A stretch of DNA of 64,000 nt from Gemmatimonadota bacterium (lineage in GTDB: Bacteria > Gemmatimonadota > Gemmatimonadetes > Longimicrobiales > Gaopeijiaceae), in contig JAJDXM010000024.1 of the NCBI GenBank assembly GCA_022823225.1, forward strand, positions 124,001 through 188,000. The letters run 5' to 3'. Below, in pieces: positions 26,728 to 35,824 of this stretch. Both the position numbers and the translations under genes were made by a program. Every line of letters begins with the position of its first letter. The stretch's first letter is position 1. The notes beneath the pieces are model-generated. The model was given only the letters and a program-made list of their open reading frames with translations. It was not told the DNA's origin and made no database searches.

Positions 26728-28080
26728 CTAACCTTTCTCGGTCACCGCTTTCGGGGTAACTGGGGCTTCCAAGGCCGCTTCCGGGGTCCCCAGGCACTCA
26801 CGCGTGTGCTGGTCGTCACGGGGCCTGATCAACGTGAGGTCACGCAGTTGAACGCGCTGAACCCCGAGTTCGTCGGTGTGGACGCCGAGGGCTTGGCCGC
26901 GGCCCACTTCCTCGATGCGAAAGGAAGTGGGGACGGCCACCCGACCGAGGTAGACGCCGTCGGCGGCGAAGACGTTCCAGCGCCGCATTGACTCGCCCGG
27001 GAGCCGGTAGCGCCGGGCCCAGATCTCGCCCTCTTCGCTAAAGAGGACATCGGTGTACCCGGGAAGCGAGTCAGGCAGTGCGACCTGTTGGTATCGGTCG
27101 ATCCGCTCGCGGATCTCTGCTTCATCGGCATCGGAGCTTCCCGCACCCGCGTACCTCTTCAGGTGCTCGTCCGTGCGAGCCGGAGGGGCGTCGTCGATGC
27201 GCGCGATCATGCGTAGTGCGCCGTCTTCGCCGAACACTCTGATCTCGTACGCGACCCCGTCGGTGACCACAACACCGTACGGGGATCCCGCGGCCGAGGA
27301 CTGTGACGAGAAGGGAATCGCGAAGGAGCGCGCGCCATTCCCCTGTGCCAAGGTAGCCATTGCCACATCCCTTCCCTCCGCCAAGGTATCGACCAGCCCA
27401 CCGTCCAAGCGATGGCGCACAAAGAGGACTCGGCGGTTCTCCTCGCCCCCGAACATGGTTTCCATCATGTTCACCACGGATCCGCCCCTGAAAGCCGCGA
27501 AGTCGGGCAGGTTGTAGGGGGAGGCGCGGCTCAGCGCCGCGTTGGGACCAGCGAGCCCGACCGTCCGGATGGACATGTCGTCCGTCCCGGCAAGCGTGGC
27601 CGTTCCCATCGGTGTCCCCTCACCGCTGAAGCGGGTGATCCGGTCCAGTTCGGAGTCCGCCGCGATGATCTGTCGGGAGTCCACATCGGTTTCGTCCAAG
27701 TACCTGATCGGCCAGGCCCCGCTGAGGGTCCGAAACTCCCCAGGACCCTCTCCTTCTCTCCCTAGCGACTGAATGTGCCGGCCCTCAGCGTCGAAGGTGC
27801 GGATCTGATGGGCCTGCCCATCGGCCACAACGACATTGCCGACCGCGTCGCGCTTGGCGGATACGATTCGGCCGAACAGCAACTCGTCCGGGCCGCTGAG
27901 TTGGCCGATCGAGAGCGTGGGTTTTTCGGCCAACTCCGCGTATACGAGATCAGCAGGCGGATTTGTGACGACCCGGATCCCGGCAGAGTCGGTGATCGGC
28001 ACGTTCGAGGATGGCGATGCCTCCGAATCACCACAGGCGGCGCAGGCTGCAACCAGACTCAGGAAAAGCAGGTGTCTCAT
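26728..28080 (-). CDS. 6-bladed beta-propeller lipoprotein
   Basis: 450 residues. Lipoprotein signal with lipobox CAAC, then a 6-bladed propeller: ITDSAGIRVVTNPP opening, SLGREGEGPGEFRTLSG and the terminal VHTDELGVQRVQLRDL that typify this family in Gemmatimonadota. Exported and membrane-anchored; ligand unknown. No coupled neighbour downstream. Confidence 0.8.
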   Translation of the reverse strand: MRHLLFLSLVAACAACGDSEASPSSNVPITDSAGIRVVTNPPADLVYAELAEKPTLSIGQLSGPDELLFGRIVSAKRDAVGNVVVADGQAHQIRTFDAEGRHIQSLGREGEGPGEFRTLSGAWPIRYLDETDVDSRQIIAADSELDRITRFSGEGTPMGTATLAGTDDMSIRTVGLAGPNAALSRASPYNLPDFAAFRGGSVVNMMETMFGGEENRRVLFVRHRLDGGLVDTLAEGRDVAMATLAQGNGARSFAIPFSSQSSAAGSPYGVVVTDGVAYEIRVFGEDGALRMIARIDDAPPARTDEHLKRYAGAGSSDADEAEIRERIDRYQQVALPDSLPGYTDVLFSEEGEIWARRYRLPGESMRRWNVFAADGVYLGRVAVPTSFRIEEVGRGQALGVHTDELGVQRVQLRDLTLIRPRDDQHTRECLGTPEAALEAPVTPKAVTEKG

Positions 28081-28147
28081 TCAGTTCCTCCGCGAGTCCC
28101 GCCTCTGTGGAAGGCGGCGGTGCTGCTCAAATGGGATGTCGGCTCGG

Positions 28148-28750
28148 TCAGTTCCCGGCGCCGGTGCCCTCGGGATCTTCCTCGCAGGTCACGTAGCCGT
28201 GGAAGTCGACCCGGTCCTCCTCCTCGTTGTAGTAGGACTCGGCGTCGAAGTCCGACTCGAGGAACCCGCCGCACGCGCGCACGGCGCGCTCCATGCACTG
28301 CAGGAACTGCCGCCAGCGGTGGCTCTTCTGAAAGATATTGAGGTTTTCGACATCCTCCACGATGCAGGTGGGCTCGCGGTCCTCGTCGGGCTCTTGGTCG
28401 AAGGCCGTCCCCTCCCAGCCCGGGGGCACGTACGGGATTTCCCGGTACACGTAGAGCACGACGCCGGGCGCCAACTCCGACTCGTGCGCGATCTCGACCA
28501 TCTCGCGCATCCAGGCTTCCTGGGAGGTGGCGATTACGTCCGGGTCGGTGAGAATCGACATCTTGTCGACACCGGGCTTCATCTGTGCGACCAGCGCCCC
28601 GAGCATGTCGGCGTTCGCCAGCAGTAGCCCCTCCTCCTGCTCCCCGACCGGAGCGGCCGGGCCGGCGTCGCCGCAAGCGACCGTCAGGGTGAAGGGCAGC
28701 AGGACGAGGTTCAGGATCGCGAGTGCGATGATCCACTTCTTCCGATTCAT
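28148..28750 (-). CDS. Small lipoprotein of unknown function with start-associated motif
   Basis: 200 residues from ATG 28750. An in-frame ATG at 28756 is only 1 nt from the AGGAGG element, whereas 28750 has normal spacing. Lipoprotein signal with lipobox TVAC. Acidic, contains five Cys (CIVED, CMERAVRACG, VTCEED) in the second half. No family recognised. Its leader holds the 17-mer ACTCCCCAACAGGAGGC, identical to one in the small-gene array 19.5 kb away. Confidence 0.6.
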   Translation of the reverse strand: MNRKKWIIALAILNLVLLPFTLTVACGDAGPAAPVGEQEEGLLLANADMLGALVAQMKPGVDKMSILTDPDVIATSQEAWMREMVEIAHESELAPGVVLYVYREIPYVPPGWEGTAFDQEPDEDREPTCIVEDVENLNIFQKSHRWRQFLQCMERAVRACGGFLESDFDAESYYNEEEDRVDFHGYVTCEEDPEGTGAGN

Positions 28751-29908
28751 TTCCATGCCTCCTGTTGGGGAGTTTGGGTTCCTGGGGGCCGGGGATCGGC
28801 CCTGCCCCCCTCGTACACATCCGCACACGGCTCTCCGCTGACGCGGCGCAGCGGGTGGAGCGACACTCCGGTAGCAATATCTCTGAACGAAACGAAGGTC
28901 TCGTTCCCCTCACGGGTCACCACGGCATGCCGGCGGAACACCAACACACTGTCCGCGCGTATGTTGATCGGCTTGTGGCGATGCTCTCTCGCTGCACGAA
29001 TCAGAGCGTAGCATCCACTCTCCGGGTCGATGATCGCGCCGTGAGTACCCGTATCCATACCGAGTAGCACGAGATTGCCAACGGTCATCGAACGAGAGCC
29101 AGGCACCTCTGCTCCAGTGGGGACATGGCCGCTCAGGCCGAATCAGACTGCCATCCGCGCGACGCTCTTCCGCGATAGTACAGGCCAGCCGTCCCGTGGG
29201 ATCCTCGACAGGCACGGCCAGCGTCTCTGCCCTTCCGCTGCCGTGATAGACGAACAGCGAGTCCGGCTGGTCCTCGGCATGGGACATCAGCACATAGGCC
29301 CTGTCTTCCGTACACGCGATGGTAGCCGTACGCAGTCTCTCGCGGACTGTCGTGAGTTCGTCCACGCTCTCACCGGCAATGCTGCGGCCCCGTGCCCTGA
29401 CAGGACCGACGGACACGCTCGCTCCGTCAGGTCCACGCCTGACCACCCCCCCCTGGGTCGGGACCGCCGGTGCTCCGCCGAAGCCACACACCGTCCGCGG
29501 GACCGGCACTTCCGAAGTCCAGGAGTGGATGGGCTCGCCTGCAGGATCGTACTCGACAACCCTGACGAATCCGGCCACATAGAGCCCGCCGCCCGGACCG
29601 ATCGCGATGCTTCGGTGGCCCTGGGCGAACTCATACGGGCCTTGGCCCCTTGGAGTCCGGATCGTGCGTATCCATTCGCCCGTCTCGAGGGAGAAGGCCA
29701 TGATCCCGAACGGCTCCTCGGCATCTTCGAAATAGATGAGGCTCCGGTCCCAATCCACCGCCACCGTCGTGGTGCTCATCGCACGAAACTCGTCCTCGAA
29801 GATGGTGCGGCCGGCCGAGTAGTCGATCTCAAGCACCTGCTGGGCATCGGCAACCGAAGCCCAAAGGCACGTCATCCCGGCAATCCAGGGGAGAAGTGGT
29901 CTGGTCAT
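28747..29908 (-). pseudogene. Frameshifted 6-bladed propeller protein
   Basis: Reading begins at ATG 29908 with a signal peptide (ending ADAQQ) and runs through propeller blades (SLETGEWIRTIRTPRGQGPYEFAQGH). Near 29105-29125, after CPHWSRG, the homologous sequence moves to another frame (TVGNLVLLGMDTGTHGAIIDPESG onward, ending at 28747), while the first frame continues as low-complexity nonsense to 28910. A single-base indel explains this. Either a real pseudogene or a sequencing error; no slippery heptamer supports programmed shifting. Confidence 0.65.
28757..28773 (-). promoter_or_regulatory. Start-associated motif (class I)
   Basis: ACTCCCCAACAGGAGGC on the minus strand; CTCC and GGAG can pair across a 6-nt loop and cover the Shine-Dalgarno element. 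Same 17 bases as at 48283-48299. Confidence 0.6.
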
Positions 29909-30022
29909 GGGACTACGCCGGCACCAGCAAAAGCCCGGGAATCGTCGGCACTGATCCACCCCCGGTCCTTTCGCCCTCGCGGTCGAACTCACGTTCCAGA
30001 CAGCCCCATCCGCTGACCCCGC

Positions 30023-30178
30023 CTATTGGTCGACTCCAGATGAGCCTTGCGTATCGGCTACGTCGTGGGTCTCGGCAAGGAGCTTGCCGAACCAGCGCAT
30101 CAACAGCAGAAGGATGATTACCGTGAGAAGCGTCCCGCCGTGTTCACGCAAGAGGTACATCCAGTCGCTCGCGTCCAT
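30023..30178 (-). CDS. Small single-span membrane protein, copy 1
   Basis: 51 residues from ATG 30178 with AGAGG 6 nt upstream. DWMYLLREHGG followed by a membrane helix TLLTVIILLLLMRWFG and a polar tail. A second copy lies at 36460-36633 at about 85 percent DNA identity, which argues that both are genuine genes. Function unknown. Confidence 0.6.
   Translation of the reverse strand: MDASDWMYLLREHGGTLLTVIILLLLMRWFGKLLAETHDVADTQGSSGVDQ
30035..30178. repeat. Long direct repeat, copy 1
   Basis: About 145 bp matching 36490-36633 in the same orientation; it covers the small membrane protein gene. The two copies bracket 6.3 kb. Confidence 0.75.
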
Positions 30179-30620
30179 GTCTACCTCTCGGAATTGATGT
30201 GGTCGGCGCCCACAAGCGGCTCCCAAGCGGGCAACCGGGTTACAGTGAATCCAAAGATGGGCAACGGCTCATGGACGCTCCCAGAGGGAAAGCCCGCGAA
30301 TCTTGGCAGGAGAAACCCGTAGCGGACCGGCCCGGAGAATCCCGTCAGAGCTTCGGCCCCCCCGCGCTTGGTGAGGCGTGCGGAGAACGCGTCCTATCTC
30401 GAAGGGCCGGGGCAGAACCAACCGTCGCTGGCTGACGACGGACGAAGGCGCCCGGTCCGGCCCCGTTCGCCACGGTTCGCGCCGAAGACCGCTGGGCCGT
30501 GAACGTCCCGGCCGGACGCGAGAAGCCCCCGGCGGCTCGCCTTCCGGATTTCATCCCCATGAAGACCTGCGGGGAACAGCGGCGCGCCGGGGGCGGTCCC
30601 TTCCTCGGCTGTCGGGCAGT
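30179..30620. other. Intergenic region with a repeated 55-bp module
   Basis: No gene supported. Bases about 30310-30362 (AAACCCGTAGC, then CCCGTCAGA and GGCCCCCC) recur at 33084-33144 with about 80 percent identity in the same orientation, suggesting duplicated gene-end or insertion-scar sequence. Confidence 0.45.
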
Positions 30621-31127
30621 CTAGCCTTCGCCGGGCTTCTCCGCCCAATAGCAGGCGTAGTAGCGGATCGCCGGGTCTTCGGGTCCGTTCGTCCGTTCGC
30701 CTTCCGTGCAGGCCATCGGCGAGCCCCGGTGTTCCGCGCCGATCCAAGACAGATACTCCACCGGGGGCGCGAGGCAGTCGGAGTCCACGCGCTCAAGCGG
30801 GGATGCTTCCGACCCGTGCGCCATCAGCGGGCTTGCGTAGGCGCACGTCTCAAGGCTCACCAAGCCTTCGTTCTTCGGGATCGTCACCACCAGCTCGCCC
30901 GGCAACACTTCCTCGGAGAACCGAAAGCCAAGGTGGTAGTCCTCCCATATCACCGCCGCCCGCACCCGGTGCGCCCCGGCCTCGCCCTCCACGTCCTCGA
31001 CCACCACCCACACCGGGAACAGCGCGCTTTGCGTCCCCACCGTGGACTCGGCCGTGTCGCCCGATTCCTGCGCCGCCGCAGGAAGCGCCAGCGCCAGCAC
31101 GAACAGTACCCCAAACATCGTCCTCAT
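30621..31127 (-). CDS. Secreted protein of unknown function
   Basis: 168 residues from an ATG near 31127 with GGAG 8 nt upstream. Signal peptide ending AAAQ. Middle part DVEGEAGAHRVRAAVIWEDYHLGFRFSEE; Cys pairs may form disulphides. Last gene of a three-gene minus-strand operon with the two genes upstream. No family recognised. Confidence 0.6.
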   Translation of the reverse strand: MRTMFGVLFVLALALPAAAQESGDTAESTVGTQSALFPVWVVVEDVEGEAGAHRVRAAVIWEDYHLGFRFSEEVLPGELVVTIPKNEGLVSLETCAYASPLMAHGSEASPLERVDSDCLAPPVEYLSWIGAEHRGSPMACTEGERTNGPEDPAIRYYACYWAEKPGEG

Positions 31128-31141
31128 GGTCCCGCTCCTTT

Positions 31142-31963
31142 CTAGCTCTCGGTGCATTCCTTGACGGTCTTCCAGTAGCCTTCCTCGATCACCACGTCCA
31201 CCCATTGGCCCTTGCTGTCGGCGCTCACCGTAATTCCCGGAATGGGTACCGCTTTGTGCTTCGTCGGCACCGGCTCGCCGCCCTCCAGCGTCGAAGATTC
31301 CGGCTTCACGAACACCTCGATCGTCACCGGCGGAACCCACTCCTGCGTCTCCGTGCACGTCACCGTCTTCGGAGTTTCGCCGCCGTCGCCGGGCTCGTCG
31401 TCTTCCTCCTCCTCTTTTCTGTCCTCGTCGTAACACTCTTCAATGGGCCGCCCGATGGTGGAGTCGTTTTTCAACCGGGTGTTGAGTTCGCTGATATCGT
31501 TGTCGGTGGCGCCCGTCGCCCGGTGCCACGCCTCGTGAATCAACGTTTCAAACCCCGCCGGGCCGAACAGTGCCCAACCGTGCACCACGATTACGTCCGC
31601 ATCGTTGACGGATCCACCCTTTTTCGAGGGACCGAAATACTCACCGGCAAAGGTGCCGATCCCCTGTTGAATGTCGGCGTATTCGAGCGCGTCGAGGGTG
31701 TAGTACATGGCGTTTTGGCACTCTTCGTTGCTGTGCCACTTCGAGGTGCCCGCCGCGTCGCTTTTCCAGCCTGCCAAAACACCGGCGTCCATGGGCCCGA
31801 AGCTGTTCCACCAGCCGGGGTTGCCGTCCGGCGTCAGGTGGCCCGGAATGGTGTCGAAGTTTTCCTCCCACGCCCGTCCGAACTGCCCGTAGCTCGTTCC
31901 CGGGGCGACCAGCAGCACCAGCAGGGGAAGCAGGACGCGGGTCCGCTTGAAAAGCTGTCTCAT
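31142..31963 (-). CDS. Secreted protein with HExxH motif
   Basis: 273 residues from ATG 31963, overlapping the upstream stop by 4 nt (ATGA). Signal peptide ending SYGQ. LIHEAWHRATG is an HExxH zinc-peptidase-like motif, with a long acidic stretch (EEEEDDEPGDGG) after it and a Cys pair. No known family recognised, so peptidase activity is a guess. Confidence 0.6.
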   Translation of the reverse strand: MRQLFKRTRVLLPLLVLLVAPGTSYGQFGRAWEENFDTIPGHLTPDGNPGWWNSFGPMDAGVLAGWKSDAAGTSKWHSNEECQNAMYYTLDALEYADIQQGIGTFAGEYFGPSKKGGSVNDADVIVVHGWALFGPAGFETLIHEAWHRATGATDNDISELNTRLKNDSTIGRPIEECYDEDRKEEEEDDEPGDGGETPKTVTCTETQEWVPPVTIEVFVKPESSTLEGGEPVPTKHKAVPIPGITVSADSKGQWVDVVIEEGYWKTVKECTES

Positions 31964-32415
31964 CGGCGCACTTGCTCCCTTCGCTGGGAACAACACGTCC
32001 GCCGCCTGTATTCAGACCGCTCCTGAGGCGTTAGTGCGTTGTACGTGTGGATCCGCTGCCACCCACCGTCCGCGGTGGACCCCATCAGAACGACAGGTTC
32101 ATTGTCTCTGACTTGGGCGGCGCGCTCGGCGGATAACGGAACAAGGCGCGCGATGTCTGGATGATCCGTCACCCCCAAGAAGTCTTCGGTCGCGCGCTTT
32201 GCTTCCTCGCTGTCGAATTGCAGGAATCGCACAAAGAGGGGATTCTCGGGAGGCTTGCCGTAAAGCAGGGCTTCGTAGATCGTCTCGGGGTCGAAGGCTT
32301 CCGGGGCCTCCGGCTCGGCGAACGCGCCGGGGCCGTCTTCGGTGCAGGCGGTGGCGGTGAGGGTGAGGGTTGCGGCCGTCAGGGCCAGGGCGATTGAGTT
32401 GGTCCAGTTCTTCAT
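31960..32415 (-). CDS. Small lipoprotein of unknown function
   Basis: 151 residues from ATG 32415, where a lipoprotein signal (lipobox TATAC) starts. Rest is soluble and helical (ETIYEALLYGKPPENPLFVRFLQF). First gene of the three-gene operon that continues with the HExxH protein. Confidence 0.6.
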   Translation of the reverse strand: MKNWTNSIALALTAATLTLTATACTEDGPGAFAEPEAPEAFDPETIYEALLYGKPPENPLFVRFLQFDSEEAKRATEDFLGVTDHPDIARLVPLSAERAAQVRDNEPVVLMGSTADGGWQRIHTYNALTPQERSEYRRRTCCSQRREQVRR

Positions 32416-33169
32416 GGGATTCCGCCCTTCCAAGTAGCGGGAAACGTGTTGGGGACCTTCCTTCCGAAACAATACACGCTCATCGGCTTCTGGACCAGTT
32501 CCGGGAGGATCGGCCCCACCAGTCTCGGTCACCGGCCCGCACGGCAAGGCCGGGCCGGTGTGTGAGAAAGCACCGGATCAGGGGGGAAACCCCATACACG
32601 AGTCCTGCTTGTTCGCCGGTGAGCGCGGGCGGTTGCAGGCCGCCCGGCCCATTGGTACCCGGCTTTTGTATTCGGCGGGTGGCCCGGCGAGTCGCCGGAG
32701 GCCCCCTTGAACCCGGAGTGCTTTTCTCACGGTACGCGCCCACCCCGATCCCGCGCAAATCCTCCCCTCGACACGGGGAGTCCAGACCGGCCGGAACCGC
32801 TCGGCCCGGATCATCCCCAAGCCTTCCGGAGCGTCCGTCCGGTCCGCTACCGCTTCGTCCGGGCCCGCCGTTTGCGTGCCGCCTCGATGCCCGTTGACGG
32901 CGATCCTGTCCGGCAGCCGCACCGCCCGCCTGGCCGCCCTTGCTCGTGTCTGGACGCCCGCACCCGATTCGCGTCTCTTCATCCTCGATCTAGCCGTGCG
33001 CGCCGGGGTCCAGTTCCCCCGCCGGCTCGTCGGCGCAACCTGCGCCCGCCAGTGCCAGCATGACACCGGCGAACCCGCCATGTAAACCCGTAGCAAACCG
33101 CCCCGAAAAACCCCGTCAGAACTTCCGGCCCCCCGGCCGTGGGCCGTAGCGGATAGGCGGAAGCGGCTC
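32416..33169. other. Gene-poor scar region
   Basis: No intact gene seen. Holds the eroded inverted lipoprotein start (33001-33081) and the second copy of the CCCGTAGC module (33084-33144). Confidence 0.5.
33001..33081 (-). pseudogene. Inverted remnant of a lipoprotein signal region
   Basis: Minus-strand translation gives GVMLALAGAGCADEPAGELD, nearly the same as GVLLALAGTGCTDEPPGELD of the intact gene at 34013 on the plus strand. A stop follows within about ten codons. It is a decayed, inverted duplicate of that gene's 5' end. Confidence 0.65.
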
Positions 33170-33438
33170 ATGCGAACCAAACTCGCGCTGAGGCTGCTTG
33201 CGTTGACGGCTTGCCGTAGCGGAGACGTGCGTTACGCGAGGTGGCCGGAGTGCGGACCTGAAGCGCGCGATACTGGACGATCCCCGAGGTGCGGACCAAA
33301 GTACGGCGGCATGAGGTCCTCGTTAGGAGCCAGGGCCCCCTCCATCCCGGTCCCGTAAAGCGCGGACGCTTGACGCTGGGCAGCCGGGGTCTAGTATTCC
33401 TTCCAAGACGATCACCAGCGGTGCCCGCATCCGCTTGA
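33170..33438 (+). pseudogene. Eroded P4-type tyrosine integrase fragment
   Basis: Two frames match consecutive parts of the intact integrase at 36942. First TKLALRLLALTACRSGDVRYARW (compare TRLALEFLVLTAVRSGEVRGARW, containing the catalytic Arg), then, after a frameshift, YWTIPEVRTKVRRHEVLV and GSRGLVFLP (compare TWTVPAERTKSGREHRVPL and GSGLVFPS). Stops and shifts follow. Remnant of an older integration event. Confidence 0.7.
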
Positions 33439-33560
33439 CGGAACGAAGGGATCAGATGAAGAACCTCACGGCGGTACTCATGACGCTGGTAGTAACTCGC
33501 GTTCATGGTGCTGGTGGGCGTGAGGGTGGTGGACGAGGAGCCGTTCCGCATGGTCTTTGA

Positions 33561-34013
33561 GTGGGTCCGGGAATGACCCCCGGACGTGCAGGATGGGCAC
33601 ATGCGGGAAGATGTGCGGGGTGCGGGCGTAAATTCCGCCGAAGAGACAGACCCGTGGACCCCCGTCGCTACCGCTGTTCCCGGTGCGGCTACAGCTTCCC
33701 CCTAAACGTGAGCTTCGTGAGCGGGGGCAAGGCCCCGTCCCAGAGGGGGCGGCGCATGAGCTTTTGGGAAGCTTGGTGGTTAGCGTACTGGCCAGTTGCC
33801 ATGGTGGTGCTTCTGGCCACGGGCGCGGAAGGGGAGGGAGTGGCTGCTGCGGTGATCTGGTTGCAATTCCCTTGGATGCTGTTGGGCTGGCCGGTCCAAG
33901 CGAGTGTCGGCGTCTGGATGGCCACGATGCGGCGCAACCTCTCGAAGAGCAGCCGGGGACACCGGATGGAGTGCATCGAGACCGGCGAGGCGGAGACGGG
34001 AGACCCGAACTGA
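33561..34013 (+). CDS. Zinc-ribbon membrane protein
   Basis: 150 residues from GTG 33561 (ATG 33573 also possible). N-terminal zinc ribbon CAGCGRKF and CSRCGYSFP, then two membrane helices around WWLAYWPVAMVVLLAT and AAVIWLQFPWMLLGWP. Function unknown. Its TGA overlaps the next ATG by one base, so the pair is coupled. Confidence 0.6.
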   Translation: MGPGMTPGRAGWAHAGRCAGCGRKFRRRDRPVDPRRYRCSRCGYSFPLNVSFVSGGKAPSQRGRRMSFWEAWWLAYWPVAMVVLLATGAEGEGVAAAVIWLQFPWMLLGWPVQASVGVWMATMRRNLSKSSRGHRMECIETGEAETGDPN

Positions 34014-35155
34014 TGGTGCGGACCAGGAAAATGGCGATCGCCGGTGTTTTGCTGGCACTGGCAGGCACAGGCTGCACCGACGAGCCGCCGGGGGAGCTGG
34101 ACGGCGCCCGCCAGCTCGAGGCCGCATTTGCCGAGGAGTTCCATGTGGGCGACGAGCGCTCGGAACGCCAGTTCGTGCGGGTCACGTCGATGGCGTTTGC
34201 GCCGAACGGCCAACTCGTGGTGACGGACCGCGACGCCTTTGCCGTGGTGGTCTTAGACGAGGGGGGGCGTGAGGTCGCAACGTGGGGCGGCGAGGGCGAT
34301 GGGCCAGGAGAGTTCGCGACCGAGCCCAACGACGTGGCCGTATCCCACGAGTCACGGGTGGCAGTACGGAGCTTCCGGCGTGTCGACGTGTTCACGCTCG
34401 ACGGCGAACTGATCGGGTCCCAACTGCTCGACACGCTGGTGGTCACCACGCTCGCCTTCAGCCGAGAGAGTGATGTCGTTGCGAGGGTGGCGGCGACGCC
34501 CCATCCGCTGGCGCTGCTGTCCTCGTCCGGTGAAGCCACCGCTATGCACGTCATGCGCCTGCGCGACCGACAGGTGCTGTGGTCGTCACGGCCGCTTCAG
34601 CCGGCCAGCCTGCTGCGGTTCTGGTCCCCGCACGTCCAGTTGGCCGGGATCGGCGATGGCCGGATCGCAGTGGGCGTGAGCGACCGATACGACATGGATG
34701 TGCTCGATGCCTCTGACGGCACGACGCTGGGGCGCATCTCCCGTGCGGTATCGGCCAGGGGGCCGTCGGAGGACTTCCAGGACAACATGCGCGAGCAGAT
34801 GAGGGGTATGGATAGCGACCCGGCCATGAGGGAGTTGATCGACGACATGACCTTCGTGGAAACGTTCCCGATCCTAAGCGGAGTGTTCGCGGGACCGCCC
34901 GGACGAACCGTCTGGGTTCGCCGCGGAGTGGGCGTCGGGGATGCTCTCGCACCCCCCGCCTCGGACGACATCAACGACTGGACATTTCGGCTCTACGACC
35001 TCTTCGACGGCGACGACTACGCCTACATCGGCACCGTCGAGGTGCCGGAGGATCTCACTCTCATGGCCGGTGACAGCGAACGCGTCGCCGGCGTCCACAC
35101 CGGCCCGCTGGGCGTTCAATCCGTCCGCGTACTGCGCGTCGAACTGCCGGGGTAG
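34013..35155 (+). CDS. 6-bladed beta-propeller lipoprotein
   Basis: 380 residues, lipobox AGTGC near residue 21. Propeller repeats include VTSMAFAPNGQLVVTDRDAFAVVVLDEGGREVATWGGEGDGPGEF and the family-typical end VAGVHTGPLGVQSVRVLRVEL. Coupled to the zinc-ribbon membrane protein. Part of its 5' end exists as an inverted, decayed copy at 33001. Confidence 0.78.
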   Translation: MVRTRKMAIAGVLLALAGTGCTDEPPGELDGARQLEAAFAEEFHVGDERSERQFVRVTSMAFAPNGQLVVTDRDAFAVVVLDEGGREVATWGGEGDGPGEFATEPNDVAVSHESRVAVRSFRRVDVFTLDGELIGSQLLDTLVVTTLAFSRESDVVARVAATPHPLALLSSSGEATAMHVMRLRDRQVLWSSRPLQPASLLRFWSPHVQLAGIGDGRIAVGVSDRYDMDVLDASDGTTLGRISRAVSARGPSEDFQDNMREQMRGMDSDPAMRELIDDMTFVETFPILSGVFAGPPGRTVWVRRGVGVGDALAPPASDDINDWTFRLYDLFDGDDYAYIGTVEVPEDLTLMAGDSERVAGVHTGPLGVQSVRVLRVELPG

Positions 35156-35590
35156 GCGAAAACGACCCCGCCAAGGAGAGGCGCGTGGCACCGAATGCTG
35201 CCGAGCGGCGCCCCGAAGATCAAGCGGCAAAAGGGCCGCGGTGGGCTTGGGTTTGTTTCCAGGGTGCCGGGGGAGCCGCCGCATCGCCTCGGCCGACGCG
35301 ACGCTCTCGCACGCCTGTTTCGCCCGTCTCAAAGGTCGCCCCCGTTCGATGACACTGGCTTGGCCATCGTGAGGCTCATGCACACCGAGCTGCTGAGATA
35401 ACCGGAACGCTGATCTACCAGTAGCCCCCGCCATCAGGCTTGCCGTTGGAAAAGAACTGCCCGGAAAAGACTGCCCCTTGACAAGAGCGGCCGGAGCCTT
35501 CAGCGTAGTTAATGGCTTCGTCAACAGATACCGTCATGATCAGCCGGATCGAGTACGAGGAGTTGCTGGCCGACCAAGAGAAACTTAGAG
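35156..35590. other. Intergenic region, no firm gene
   Basis: A plus-strand reading from 35512 begins MISRIEYEELLADQEKLRA, resembling the coiled-coil start of transposase-like proteins, but it runs antisense through the better-supported gene at 35591. Confidence 0.4.
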
Positions 35591-35818
35591 CTACGAAAGC
35601 CGCCGTTTCAAATCTCGAATCTCGCGCTGAAGCCCTCGAATCTGATCTTCGAGCTCTTTTTGCTCGTCGAGGTGTTCGGCCACAACACAGTTTCCGAACT
35701 TCGCCAGCTCCCTTTGGAACGAGGGATCATTCGTCTGGACGAGATATCCCAGACGCTTGATGCCATCGTCGATGAACTGGTCGAAGGGGTCTGGAACCTC
35801 TTTTGGGCTCGACATCAT
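35591..35818 (-). CDS. Small coiled-coil protein
   Basis: 75 residues (74 if the second ATG is used). TAGGAG just ahead combines the stop of the upstream gene with a Shine-Dalgarno element. The C-terminal half (EQKELEDQIRGLQREIRDLKRRL) is a clear coiled coil. Third gene of a minus-strand operon with the two genes to its right. Function unknown. Confidence 0.6.
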   Translation of the reverse strand: MMSSPKEVPDPFDQFIDDGIKRLGYLVQTNDPSFQRELAKFGNCVVAEHLDEQKELEDQIRGLQREIRDLKRRLS

Positions 35819-35824
35819 TTTCTC

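Noticed and set aside
29095-29130. Programmed ribosomal frameshifting
   Set aside because: No slippery heptamer or downstream stem is seen; indel is simpler.
35512-35760. Plus-strand ORF starting like a transposase coiled coil
   Set aside because: Antisense to the 35591 gene, which has a clear Shine-Dalgarno element and operon position; at best a short fragment.
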